DNA from: Paralichthys olivaceus
Taxonomy: Eukaryota; Chordata; Actinopteri; Pleuronectiformes; Paralichthyidae
Assembly: GCF_024713975.1 (NCBI RefSeq)
Contig: NC_091100.1
Coordinates: forward strand, 14,414,001 to 14,478,000
Reading direction: 5' to 3'
DNA length: 64,000 nt
Position numbers and translations under genes: made by a program. Position 1 is the stretch's first letter, and each line of letters begins with the position of its first letter. The notes beneath the pieces are model-generated. The model was not told the DNA's origin and did no database searches. It worked only from the letters and a program-made list of their open reading frames with translations. Shown one piece after another: positions 1-14,100 of the stretch.

Positions 1-3000
1 GTACTGTGCAGTGAAAACATGCTTTACATTTCTAAAACCTGTGCTTTGCATTGACAGATTATCTAATTTCATCTGATGGGGCTTCTAAACACCACTCACA
101 TTATATATGAGCTGGCTCACACAGGACACCAGGAGGCATTTGCAGTATTTAGGTGCTACCGGTCACATGCAGTGCTCAGTCTTTTTAGTCTTCAGAAAAT
201 TAACTGTGAATTCTTTCTTCTCTTTTCTTCCACATGAATTAGAATTTGGATTTAGCTAAATCCCAAAATATTTTGTGGAGAAAGTCTACTTGTCATTTTA
301 TTATTTATTTTAATCATTTGTTTTTGCTTGTAAGGATAGCAACACTGCTTAAAATTGCCATATTCAATCTAATATCAGCTGTGATACTAAATGATTCTTA
401 AATGTTCATTCCAGGCACCCTCATGTTTTTACATCTGTTCCTGCAGTGCTAATGTCTCCACACCCCACAAGGCAAATATACATTGTTATATAAACATGCA
501 CATATACACTGAAGGCAAATATACATTATTTTGCAGAAAGGCAGGAGGAATGTTTGCAAAGAAACCCTGCTGACAGGTTGGAGTAAGACTGAGAGACTGA
601 GACGTAGCTGTAGCTTCTAAGATCCGACTGTTTTCACTTTCACCTATAGTTTTTAAAACCAAATTGAAGCTGAGATGATGAATTGTTTGGTAATGTAAGA
701 CATTTTTATCGATAAATCCCCAAAGATGTCCCCTACAGGGATTGTGAGGGACACTTTTACAGACCAGACAAGTGATAGAATGATAAAAAAAAAAATAATA
801 ATAATCTGCTGATTTGTCAAACTGCTCACTGCTTCCTGGTGCCCAAAGTGATGTCTTATTACTTCTTTGTCTGACCAGCAGTCCAAAACCCAAAGGCATT
901 CAGCTGAAGGTGATGGACATCAGGATAAAATAACTAATAGTGATATTAAATGATAGATTAATCTCCAATGTCTTTATTTAGAGAGGAGGGTAACCAATGT
1001 CAGATCTTTAATGTCAATAGAATGTTGTTGATTTTGTTTGACACAACTGATACAATAATTTGAATTGCAGATCTTAAATGCTCACATATTTATCTACTTT
1101 GTAGATAAGAATAAAAAAGTAGAAGTAAGTAATCAAGGAATCAAAAATCTAAACTCAAAATGTCAGACCATGTAGATTCCATCCAAATGCCAGATTGAAC
1201 TTGATTAAATGCGCGACTGATTAATCGGTATATCACTCGTAAAAGATGAAATTATTGATGGCTGAATTGAATGTTGATGACTCAGTTTCAAGGTTCTGAC
1301 ATTGTGCGTGCTGGTTCACTGTCTCACATGGACACCATTATTCTGATATTAACCTGAATATGATAGTCTTATTAAGATAATGCCATGTTAACAGTATTTT
1401 CTGATTAAATAACCTAAATAAGGTCATTCTCTGAATAAGTAATAATTTAATTCAGATGTGGAGTGATTACATCTTATTCACACTACAATGTCCTGGAGTT
1501 TCCACAACATTAGAATAAGGTCGGTAGTTGGAATATTGCTTTCCAAATAAACGTTGTCATGACTAATCATTTTACTTGAATGGAAAAGAGTTTACAAGCA
1601 GTCTGCCTTTCATTTGCACAACGCAACAGCGGGAGGTTTTTTGAAGACGTGTTCATAACAGCAATGAGTCCTCCACATTATTCAGGCAAGAGGTGGAGCA
1701 GCCAGGTGCTGCAGGCAGAGACAGGAAGTACTGTTTTAACTCCGCTGTGGAGATCACGTGATTTTTTTTTTTGACAGCATACAGACAGCAGTGTCAGCTC
1801 TTATCGCCACAAACTCTCTAGACATCTTCGTCAGTGTGTTCTGTGTGTGTGTATCTGGAGATATTAGTTTTTTTGTTTTTTCATCAACCCCCCCATTCGC
1901 TGACAATGAATCCAGCTGAGGATCCCCTTCTGTGTTCTCAAATTGAATTCCCCTAGAATTCTATGCACATTATACCAGGGGCCCAGGCGGAGTCTGCAAA
2001 GACTCTGGTTCACACATGCACCTTCTCTGGAGAAAATACGGAGGAACTGCTAACTTCAGTGACTTCTGAAAGAAGCTTAAGTGGGAACAGGGTATTGGGA
2101 CAGTGAGAGACTGGGAGATATGGGAGAGAGTTGATGTGTGGGAGGTCAGAGATCTTATAACTCAACTGGAAAGTATTTGTGCAGAAAACAAATGAGCACC
2201 TTGAAACCCAACGAAAACTGTCTTTTTCAATTGAACTGAGGCTTCAGCCGTTTGAGTCATCTGTGTGGCATGAGACAGGTGTTACCAGTGACTATGGAGC
2301 CTGTGATTAAATACTGTAGCCACCAATCTGTGTCAATGGCCTTGTGCCATATAGGAGTTTTACTACGGCAGGCTTGTTCTGAGAGGTATTGGATGTAGTG
2401 TGAATTGACAGGCAACAGGCAGTGAAAAAAATGCTGTTTCTTCGGTCTCACAGCACATCTGTGAGATGCTGTGCTTTCTGGATGCCACAAGAGGATTGTG
2501 GGAGTGTGAAAATTCACAGTTAAGATGAAAAGATCCATGGTAAATGTAACAATTTTGCATAAATAATAATTTACTAAATAATTAATTTGTTTCATAATGT
2601 GGATACTGATCACTGATTTATATAGCAAAGCTTGTAGCCATTATGACTTTGTGTAAGAGGGATCCCAACAAAGCTGCTGTGTGCTGTACAGATTCAAAAG
2701 TCCTTTAAGGCACAGTTGTGATTGTGATAAAAGTGATCTTTTCAAATTAGTTTTAAAATACTTTAGTCCAGATTAGATAGACCCAGACAGATAAGAATAA
2801 GAAATGTAAAAATATATATTGAAATACATGTATTTTCTGATGGTGCAGTGGCTTGGCTCTGTGGCCTAACATAAGGTTATTGGTTAGAATTCCAGTTTGG
2901 CTTTCTGTGGGAAGTTGGCATGTTCTTCTCGTGTCTGCGTTGATGTTCTTCAAGTACTCTGGCTTCCTCCCACAGTCCAAAGACATGCAGATTTGGGTAA

Positions 3001-5338
3001 GGTCAAGTGGGTATAATCTCTGTATGTATCTCCAGAGGAGCTGAATGTGAGAATGCAAAGGTCTGAGTGAGACTCCACAAATTCTCCCAAGTTCCTCCTG
3101 CCAGCCCTGAGTAAAAGCCCGGATAATATTTTAATAAATTCATTTAAGAAAACAGCAGAAGATTATCTGGAGGATTGACTGTGAGCAAGTGGGTGTGATG
3201 ATGAAATTTCAAACACAAGATATATGGAAAACTTGTGGATTGATTGATTGATTTCCTGACTTTTCTTTCTGCATAGTTTCTTGCACTGACAACCCTTTTA
3301 AATGAAACAATCCACAAGTGCAAATCACTTTTTCTTTTAGCAGGCTCAGGGTCTTCTGGGAAACAGTTGATTTAATCTATAATTTCTCTGTTATTCCAGT
3401 TTTTGAACAATCATTTATTTAGTCTGTGTTGTGCAAGATGTTACTATCTTACTTCTATGTCACCGGTTGTCCCATTTGTGAGCCTAATTCCCAAACCAGT
3501 TGCCACATTTCCCGTCACCTCATTCGCCCCTCGTCTTCTTGTTCTCCGCTCGTCTTTCCAGCCATCTTGACTTTCTATTTGCTCTTAACTTTTTTGACTT
3601 TGTCAGCTTTCCCTTCTCTAACCTCCTGTATCATGTCTAATTATCGAAGTCAGCGCGTGTCTACAGGGAGCTCCTCAATACCTCCTCATCAAAGCCTCTG
3701 TTTGTGTTTGCTTGTTTATCTCTGGCTGCTATTCTAGGCACTCTCCTGGAGCCCTGATGATACACAAGCCTCCGCTCACTATGGAGGCTTATATACTTTA
3801 AGCTGTCACTGCACCTCCAGTCATTCAAAACACACAAGAAAATTCGATGTTCTACCACTGCTGTTCTTGAAGGAGCATTGTCTTTCAACCTCTATGCATC
3901 TTCTTATATGTCTTGAGAGTAGTCAAGGCATGCTAGACATTGTAAAATGTTTCCACATCTGAAATGTTTCCCTTGCCATTTTCTTGTTTCATCCCCTTCC
4001 CCTACACCTTACTTTTCTGATTCTTATGTGGGGCATTTTCTCCTGTGACCCCCACCCCACATCTACAGAGCCCCAATAGAACGATGTACTGAGAAGCAGC
4101 AATAGCATCGACTCTCCAGAGTTGCCTTCTGGGGATAAATGAGAAGCAGCATTTGTGTAGTTTGGACGGGGATGGGAGGGTTTTCAGGAAAAAGAAGTAA
4201 TGCAGCTGAGGGTTGATTTGTCAAAGCTTCTTTTGTCTGTGCGCAAATTAGGGAAAGAAACTTATATTTTTCATTCTCTTTAATGCTGTGGTTGCGTTTT
4301 GATGTTAAAAGCAAGGTCACAATTTTTCCATTGTTGATGAGGTTTCGCAGGTTATGCATCTTGAAAGTGTCTTGCATTTGTGTGTGCATGCATTGGTCAG
4401 CACTCATTTTGTGCTTCAAAGCACTGTTACGGCAATTATTGACACAAGTTGTGACAGAGTGGTATTTGTTGTTTGTGTGTGTCTTTTGAATCCAATATGC
4501 ACCACATGGGATTGTTCGAAGATTATTTTTGCTGTTGCATAAAATCATCATATTTCCCAATAACGATGTTTTCGCTTTAATTATTTAAAATATAAAGTCT
4601 TTATTTATAAAACCCTCCCAGTGCAGAATTACAATGCAGGCTTAAAATAAGTCTTGTTTTTTTACTTTGAGGAGTTGATTTTTGAGTTAGTTGTGAGAGC
4701 TGCTATGCATGTCTTCAGGCTCTGCTCTCTCGTGTACCTCTGAGTTTAGGGCAACTCAAATTTGGTCCCATTTAGTGTGGGTTTGAGCTGTGTCAAGACA
4801 GAAACACAAGCCTTAATGGGGGTGTGGGGGACTTGTTTCTTGTGGGGATTCTGAGGAGGATTATGGGTCATGATTGCTCTCCAGATGAAGGTCTGCACTA
4901 TACAGAACCAGTCTAATTACATGTTTCACAAAATCACAAAGTCCAAAATCCTGCCTCTGATTTTTGTTTTGCCACTCAAGCTCTGATGCAACAAGGGAGG
5001 GACTTGAGTTAGGGGACTATCGCAGAAATGCTGTTTGCTTCTCTTCTTCTCAAAATCTTTAGACTAAAGAGGAGTTTTAAAGTTGCCAAGACCAAAAATA
5101 AAGAAAAAGAACAGGACATACAGCTCAAAAGACAGATATTTCAAAAGAAGAAGAAAACGCTAAATAGGTTTTTGAGTGATTTTTTTTCGGATTAAAATCT
5201 TCTGAAATCTTGGTCTAGATTCATTCTCTCAGACCAGTTAACACATTAAATTCTGTAAAATGAATCATTCACTTGACTTGACTCTCATTTGTTGAACCTT
5301 TGATCTCAAACCTTCATCCCTGTCTCGTTGTGTCACAG
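1..5338. other. gene-poor stretch upstream of the palm3 start exon
   Basis: No coding exon could be supported here. The short open frames lack recognisable protein character and splice context. palm3 must have an untranslated first exon somewhere upstream, because its start-codon exon is preceded by a splice acceptor (CAG ending at 5338), but I could not place it. At 1910-2560 several reading frames look like decayed coding sequence with many stops, possibly an old retroelement, but I could not name a family. Confidence 0.5.
2839..3010 (+). mobile_element. SINE-like repeat with tRNA-type promoter remnants
   Basis: The stretch has the wording of a common teleost interspersed repeat. There is a box-A-like start (TGGTGCAGTGGCTTGG), a box-B-like GGTTAGAATTCC, and then the characteristic segment with CTTCCTCCCACAGTCC and AAAGACATGCAG. 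It is diverged and probably inactive. The family name was not determined. Confidence 0.6.
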
Positions 5339-5346
5339 GTTGCACG

Positions 5347-7268
5347 ATGGATGAGACGGAGAAGTACAAACAGAGACTGGAGGCCATTGCTGTGAGTCCT
5401 TGCAAACAACACACACACACACGATTATCTGTTTCTCGATGAATTGGGCGAGTGGTTATGTGTTATGCGTCCACCTTCACTGCACTGAGTTGAATTGATC
5501 ATATTAACATTGAAAGCAGAAATGCTTGGGTTGCTCACGGTCAGCAGCCGCCCCCTCTGATAGATGACAGTAGTCTGTGTGAATGTGGAAGTTATTCTTT
5601 CTCGAAGCACTTCTCTGAAAAATGACATTCATGTACTGTTAAGATTCTAATGATTTGTCTGACACAACCTCTACAGCCTGAATGTAAACGTGCTATGATT
5701 ATTAAGTAATTAACTGCAGCGGGAATTAATTGCTAGTTAATGATTTGAATAATCAATTTCCATGATTCCTCGCATCGTAATCAGAAAAGTAATGCATCAT
5801 TTAACTAGAACTTTGCCCGGTGGAGTGCATAACGTCACGTTTGCTGTTTGTTTGGACATACTTCTAAAACTATTGAAGATATATACAGTGTAAACTTTTT
5901 ATTCCCAACTGAACCCACATTATCTCAGCTTCACATTGGTGAATGCTACAGTAATCCTATTTGTTACCATACAGTGACTGAAAGATATCCTACCCCCCCA
6001 TAAAACCACATTTAATACTGCTAGATCCAGATTTTTATTTGATTCCGCACCAACTTGCAGGTAATCTTTAATATAAGTCTTCTAAATATGTTTTTTTCAA
6101 GATACATGAAATATTCCCCAGGAAATCCATTAAATATTTTTAAAAAATGCTTTATCCTTCCAATTTATTATTATAATAATAATACACATTCATATAGATC
6201 TGCACCAATATTTGTCGGGGTTCTCTTTTGGCCCGTTTCCTGTCGTTTCACCAAGTGTGATTTTTTTTGTGTAATCTTGATGGAAAAAAAACAACTATAT
6301 AACATAAACATTTAAAGTTGTATTTCAGCCAGGAAACAGCATCAGCGGGATGGTTCACCACTGGGCTTGTGTAGGCTCTTCAGATGATCCTTTATTGGCA
6401 AACTGCTCAAAACGCAATGAAAACATGAGGATATAATGTCAATGCATGAATATTACATTTATTTCCTTGAGCAGAGGCTTATGACTTTTACATATCAGTT
6501 TCTCCATATTGGAGAAGCTGATATGGCAACACATTAGACGGTTTGAAAAGATTTATGTCTATGGATTTAAACTTTTATTTTAGTGGCTTTTCATTTCTTC
6601 ATTTTCAAGATGCAAGTGGTGTCATAGGACCTCCTGGATTTCTTGGCACAAAAAAGAGAAATTCTCAACATGCATCAGTTATCAGCAGTTATAGGCAGGT
6701 TTACAATTGAGGTACCACCACCGAGATGACGGCTCGTCGCCTACAACCGAGACTTGTCTGTATAGAGAGAGCGGGTAATGGGACTAAGCTGTGCTCTCTG
6801 AGCTGTCTATAACTCCTTAATAATTTATTGACTGTGCAGTGTGGTGAGCCAGGGTGTCCCTTGTCCCATGAAAACAACTCCAGGTTGCCATGTGGACAGG
6901 TGCTCTGAGCATTATGGGATTTATAGCATACCTGATGTCTATGGTGACGTGTCCTTGTGACAGATGGCTGACCAGGTGTCCTGGTTTTTACTTTTTCTCA
7001 GTGATGTTTTATTCACTGCCGTCTATTCCCTTTCTCTGTTTATTCCATTACATCAGATTGTTTTATGTGAGTTTAACCAGTCCCCTTTTCTCTCGTTCTT
7101 TCTGTTTGAATAAAGTCATGCTTTTCTTGCCCTCTCTCTGCGTTCATTCAGTTTTTGGTATTTTTGTAATTTTCTCTTTCAGGAGAAGCGTCGGGAGCAG
7201 GAGGAGCAGGACAGAGCCAGGAGAGACTTGGAGGATGAGAAGATCAGACTACAGCAGCTCAAGGTGTG

Positions 7269-7326
<58 letters not shown>

Positions 7327-7419
7327 GCACAGCTTTAATTTCACTCAGTAAAATTCCCCCTCAGACTCATTCCAGCTTGTTAGCAAGCAGATTGGCTCCA
7401 AATGTATTTCCTTATCACA

Positions 7420-7473
<54 letters not shown>

Positions 7474-10400
7474 CCAACTGTACAACCTTCCACACTTCCT
7501 GTTTCTGCGAGTTTCTTGCAAGGTTAGACGCGAGCCTTCCTTTGCTGAAATCAGTTTTTATGTGAATGTTTACACACTCTCAAAGTCACAGAGCTGCTCT
7601 ATTGTTTTCACATCATTTCCAGACTGGCGTTCCCACTTCCTACTCTGCCATGTTCCACTGCCCTGAGGCACATTCCTCAAATTGTGTGAAATTTGTGCAT
7701 CATGCGTTTACGTCCACACAGGAATGCATGGGTGCACTGAAGAGAATGTTTTACACATCCCCCTATGACATATATGTGCACTCCATGAAAGCATTTTATA
7801 TATGAGGTCACAATTCAAGATTCAACAGGCCCGAAAGAGGAATTTAAAATCATTACTCTCTTAATTGCTCTCTCACAGGAGGTGATATCATTGTAGCTTT
7901 TAGTGCATTCATCAGCTTTGACATTGGTGTTAACCCCTAGGTAGATGTAAGGATGTGATAGGAGGGAGCAGCAGCTTACACACAGCTCCTGACCTGCAGG
8001 AACGTTTAGAGGGGACTGTGTCTCGCTAGCCAAAGGCACAGGGAGGGGAACAGAGCGGGGCTTGTTCTGTGCCGCATGAAAAAACACAGAGATGGTTTTG
8101 TGACGTTTACACTCAAGTAAGTAGCTACTGGCTAACTGTTGCCAGATTTTGGAAACATCGGACCACAGGCTGGAGGGGAGTTTGGGTTTTCACATGTTTT
8201 CATCTTGCAAGCTTGCAAACATCAAGTGGCTGTACAGTAAGAGAAAGTCAGATATTGACGCTTATATCCTCATAGTTATGAAAAATGATAACCCTGTCTG
8301 TTTCACTTGATTAGATGTTCTACAAGTTACAGTATTTCTACTCTTTAGCATCAGATTCAGCCTTTCTAGAGCAGGCAAGAGGACACTGTCTGGCTCAAGG
8401 GCACTGTAGTGATGCACATACAGAACAGGCTGAAACAAACAAACATTTGAACCAAGGTCAGCTGGTTGCAACTGAAGTCACCCTGCGGCCTCTGTTATTG
8501 GTGTGATGTATAACACAGCTGCTCTGTCATATGTTAGCATGAAAAATGTTTTTTCCCTCTGGTGAGACGGAAACTCGTTCAGTGGATTGTTCAATATCGA
8601 CATAGTGCAACCATTTGAAGAGGCTCTATTCATTTTTAGCAGCCTGTCCTGTGTCAATATTGAAGCAATGCATTTCCTCCAGAACAAGAAAAAGGTTTTT
8701 ATAGTGGAATGGATTTGTCTATAAAGTAGTTTTGTAACAAATAACAATGGAAATATATATGTGGGGAAATAAAAAGCCTGACTAACCGTACCGTAATTAC
8801 CATCATCTTGAGTTTGTTTGGCGACTTCAGCTCACGTTAAAGTAAATATCTTTCCAACTAGTTTGGTCCTTGGTGGGGGATTTTTTCCTGTCTTTAAATA
8901 TAAATCAATGTACTTGCTTCAAATTTGACAAAGTCTGCCAATGTTTGCATAAGATATACTTGACAGTGTCCTGGAAACAGAGCTGACAACACTGTGCTGA
9001 TTTTCTAAATGCATCAAAGTAAAAGTAAATATACAATAACTACATTAAGAAAAAACATTTTCCCCACATTTTTTCTTTTTGAAGTTTAGTCCCCAGTGAT
9101 GACACTAATTAGTGCAGGTGAAATAAACTGATATACTACAAAGCAACATAAAATCTCATGTGCTGTGTATTAAATCACAATCACACTTAAAGGAGTCGTG
9201 TGCTGTTGTTGCTGCATGTCTTGTAACAGTCTCTTTTGAAAACGATGTTCAGTCAGCTCGACAAACCACAGAGAATTGTGCTCCTGTTTTTGTAAAACTT
9301 GAAAGCTCCTGGTTTGGTGTTGTGTCAGAAGGGAATGGTAAGTAGCCCCTGGCAGCTTTCATTCACTGGGTCATGTCTATTTCCTGGAGAGCAGTGGTGG
9401 AACAAAAATAGAAATGAAGTGAATAAAGCATCTGCATCCTATAAAATTCAGACTAGCTCTTTCTCCTGGATAACTGAGAGGAAGGGGAGGGGTCAGACGT
9501 TTCTGTCTCTCACCTTCTTTTTTTTTTTAAATCTCATCCTCCCCTCCCCTCAAATAACCTCAAATAATCACATTTAACGTTATGATCCCCACCTCAGTTT
9601 CTCACTCTAAATAAATGCATTGAATAGTTGTTAATTTACCTGATTCAAAGTGTAGTAAACCAATTTAATAGCAAACAGCACTGTTTTTCTTGGCAGGTAT
9701 TTTTTAAGCATCTTGGATTTAGTCTCTGTCAGTGTCTTGTGACTCCTCATGTGATCCCAGACTGTCTCCATATTGTTGTGATCAGGACTCTGTGGAGGCT
9801 CATCTGTTACACGGCTCCTTGTTCTTCTTGTCACTGAGGACATTTCTTTCTGAATTCCTCTGTATGTTTGGGACGGTGGCAATAAGACATTGGATAACAT
9901 TACAATTGTCAATGTTAATCAGAATTGTAACTAGAGCCTAAATTGTGAATTGACAGCCTCATACTGTTTTTATTTTGTATTGCCAATATTATACTTTTAT
10001 TAAATTTGCTGCATTCAATTCCTCTTTTCATATTTTCACTACTGCCTCCACTAAAGGGTTAGGGTTAGGGTTAGGTAATGTTAAGTAATGTTTGCAATCA
10101 TAACAATATTTCCTGATACATATGTTATATTCTATATTTTGATAAAGCAAATCAATTTGATGTTGAAGGTACGGACCCTTATTCCATTATGGGAGTGGGT
10201 CATAACGCACCTTTGCTCGGTGTTGCAGTGCTGCTCACAAAGGCCTAGTATTAGAGGGCTAGATATCACAGTATGAGGGATACTGTATAACAAAATTCAT
10301 CAGTTGAGATACTAATACCATTCAAAACTGTATATCATCGAATTTCATGACAATTTATTTGGGGAACACAAGGTAATCCTATTATCACGATACACAACTA

Positions 10401-11076
10401 ATGAAAGTTGACTCACTCTCTCCTGCTTTCTCTTCCTCACCTCCTCTCTCTCACTGCAGAGAAAGTCACTCAGGGACCAGTGGCTGATGGAAGGAGCGGC
10501 CTTGTCCCCAGCGTCCCCGGACCCCCAGAGCCCGCGCTCCCCTCTGTGGGGCTCCCCCACCCATGAGACTGAAAATCACATTAACACGTATGGGCACAGT
10601 GTGTTTGTGTGTGACTGCAAATAGAGGAGACAGTTAGTGAAAGCAGACAGAGCATTGTTTCATTATTTTCTTGTCATTTTAGCTGCTTTACTTCATGAAT
10701 GTTTTGGGAAAGTTGAGTTTTAATTGTACCAGTGCTGAACTCGGAGGCAGAGAGTGAGAAGCAGATAAGCCTGCACCCTTGCCAGGCAGTGTGAGACTTT
10801 TCTTTATTGCAGTGGACAATGTTGTCCAGTCCCTGCAGACGACGCTCCAAGATCCTAATCTTATTATTGCAAAGGTCCACAGCTCTGCCTCACTTTCCCA
10901 CAGGACTACTCGTGTTCTCTGTGCATGGCTTGCGGGGAAATGTGAATGGGCTGTTTAGGAAAAGGAATTGCCTACAGTGTTGTTTCTTAGGTTGCGATAA
11001 TAAAACAGGGCTATAGCCATAAATCTGGACATTTAAAAGCAGTGTAAACTTAAAGTGCATTGTTGGTATATATTTG

Positions 11077-11151
<75 letters not shown>

Positions 11152-14100
11152 AGGTTGCAGTCAGAGAGTCTGCAGTTGGATGAGGAGAACGAGGAGCAGA
11201 TGGAGGATGGCCAAATGGTGAGGAACTTGTACACACACACACATGCCCACTCACTCTATGGACAGAAGGTGGTTGAAATATGTGTTAAACAAGCTCTCTC
11301 CATCATCTTCCATTAGGCAGACAACTTCCCACAACTTCTGTCGGTGGCTTTTTTCCCATGAATAATACATTTCTTTTCCTAATGTACCTTTGATGTAGCA
11401 CCTCTCGTTCGGAAGAATACACTGCATGAATGTACACAGCCCTGTTACGTGAACATTTTAGCTCTTGAATCTCTCTAGAATGACTTAAAATGTTTTCTTC
11501 AAGTCGAATTCACCAACCTCCCTCTGCTGAAGGTCGTCATCATGAAACAAGAGTTGTCCATCCTGTTCTGCTGTGTGGTCCAGGGTCGTTTTGTTAAGGG
11601 TTTTTAATGCATGATTTATTTAAAGGTTTTATAAGTAAGTAAGGACAAAATACAACAACACAATATATGACCACAGTAGATGAAGTTTCACGTGTGTGAC
11701 AGGATAAATGGGGTATGACAAAATAATCTGTAAGGGAGGTAAAAAAAAAAAAAAAGGTTAAATAAATTAGGTTAAATAATAACAAGATTTCTTTTTTCCA
11801 AAAGGACTGGGGGGGTCACTCAGCCAAAGGGGACAGTATCTACTGTAATTAAAAAAAGATATTACTATTACAGGCTATTAGCCAGGCTAGCCGAGTAAGG
11901 CTTTGAATGTATTACCTTAATTACAGGATAAGATAATAAATGATTTTAAAGGTAAAAATGATGATTATCTGGTGTTTCATGGATCAACTAAAGAAAAAAA
12001 TGATCTGCAGACGAATCAATAATTACATAATCCTTATATGCAGCCATCATTTTATGTTATTTCTCATAACCAGTAAAACAGAAGACTGAACCACATAAAA
12101 TATCTAAGAAGCCTTCCTATACAAAAACAGGTTCTTCAGTTGGTGATGATTCAGAACCATTGTTTTCTGAAAGTAGTTGTGTAAATGTTTAAAGAATTGT
12201 TCAGCAGACTGAGAATTAGCAAAAGAAATCACAATATTTATTTTTTAAATGCAAGACTACGGTTGTTTATGCAGAGTCATGACATGTTGAGGGTCTTCAA
12301 AGTGTAATTCAATCATAATCTATCTTGATCTGTTCTCAGCTAAACTTAACACAGTCATCCACATGAGCTGCATAGTTAGTTTGTTACTCTCTGTGGTCCT
12401 CTGGGTTGTTTAAGGTGTCAGACTCAAACTTGTTTAGACCACAACATGAATCATAGAAATACAGCATTCTGGATTTTGTCTGTCTCTTCAAAGCTTGTGT
12501 GATGTTCCAGTATTTGCATTTCATTTGTAGTTTCCTGCTTTTATATTCCCTTCAAAACACACCAGCGGACCAGCCGGCATAAATCACCAAACAGCTTCAC
12601 CATTGTGCAAATTTAATTCCTCTCCTTTCCTCTTTACCCAGCAGGAGGCAGCGACGGCTGCTGAGGCTGCAACAGGTAACAGATCAATCTGTTATTACAG
12701 ATAGTTGCAGGAATTTTAGTGGGCATTTTAGATTCTTTCAAAACTGCAGAAGTCTGCTGGGAGTATTTCAGGAACATGATTAGCTCGAACACCCACAGCA
12801 TCCAATCAGCCGGACTCACACTGCATTCTATCCAAAAATACAGCTCAACCTTGTAACAAAAATCATCTTGTGGTGAGTGCAGACATTCTACTTTTCCAGT
12901 TTAGACAACAGATATCAGGGCCGGGACTCTGTTTCCTGCTGTGCACCGTTTACAGTTGAATAGTTGAGTAAAACACACAACGAACAAACACCGATGTTTT
13001 CTGTAGGTGTTTTACGTCAAGACAACATTTTGTCTAATCTCAATTAACAGCTCTCGGCATACAAATTCAGATCAGTTAAAAAGCAGATACTTGATGCATT
13101 TCATTCAATGTGGTCTTTGCTGTGAAAATAAGTTGTATAGGATAAGACCTGTAGGATTTTGTTGTTTTCTAATGTTGCAGCAGTATGATTCGATACCCAC
13201 ACAAGTGTCAATAAAGCCATACACTAATATCTTAAACAAAGACACAGGTGTATTTGAGTCAGAACTACCTCCAGTGTGTTTAGAGTTTCTTCTCAAAACA
13301 ATGCATCCCTACCATTATGTCTTCCTCAGAAATGGTGCGAGGTGTTGTTGTGCAGAACGGAGAAAATAATGCAACAGCGTTTGGTGGGTATTGAGTTGAC
13401 TCATGCACACAGTTGAATCAAATGTTTGTTTTGTCAACCTTGAACCATTAAAATCAAATTTCATCTTCATCAATCAATTTATATACTTAGCATCTTACCC
13501 TTAAAAAGCATGATGATCCCTATAGATTAGTCTGTATACATTGCATATACTGATCTTAACATATTTGCATGATAAAGGAAGGAGAGGCAAGGACATGCCT
13601 ACACTTCACAAAAAGTTCATACATGCTGTGAAGAATAATTACGCACGTTGAATAAGGCTTTGCATACATATTTATGCTAATGAGCAGTCAAGTGCATAAC
13701 TTGCATCTCTAGAGGGCAGCAGGTACATGGACGTGTCAGTGAAGATGCTGCTCAAGCTGTTGCACTGGACCCCCCCCCCCCCCCCCCCCCAATCAGTATT
13801 TAAATCATCCAGGGGATTTAAAGTTCTCATTGAGACTGTGAAATTAAAATTTATGGCAGTTTCTAGTTTAGCTGCATCTCTAACACTTGTTCTTCCAATG
13901 AATTACCCTTGAAATTGTTTTAATATTTCTCATCTCAGTTTCATTTCAAGTGTGCTGTGGGTGGTTTTGCTTTTTTTCAGATTCATTAATAAACACCAGT
14001 GATCACAATATCCTCTGTAGCAAATAGAAATAGTCTCCATGTATTACAACAGAGTTTCTGGCCTCTGGTTAAAACAGTGTTATCTTATAAGCTTCTGCAA

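Noticed and set aside
9631..9912. 93-codon open frame on the minus strand in palm3 intron 2
   Set aside because: It vaguely resembles mobile-element protein wording, but no transposase motif, start context or inverted repeats were found.
10055..10076. Telomere-like hexamers as a chromosome fusion point
   Set aside because: Only about three units are present, inside an intron of a conserved gene.
10890..11316. Open frames on both strands across the GT repeat in palm3 intron 3
   Set aside because: They are poly-His-Thr and poly-Cys-Val translations of a dinucleotide repeat.
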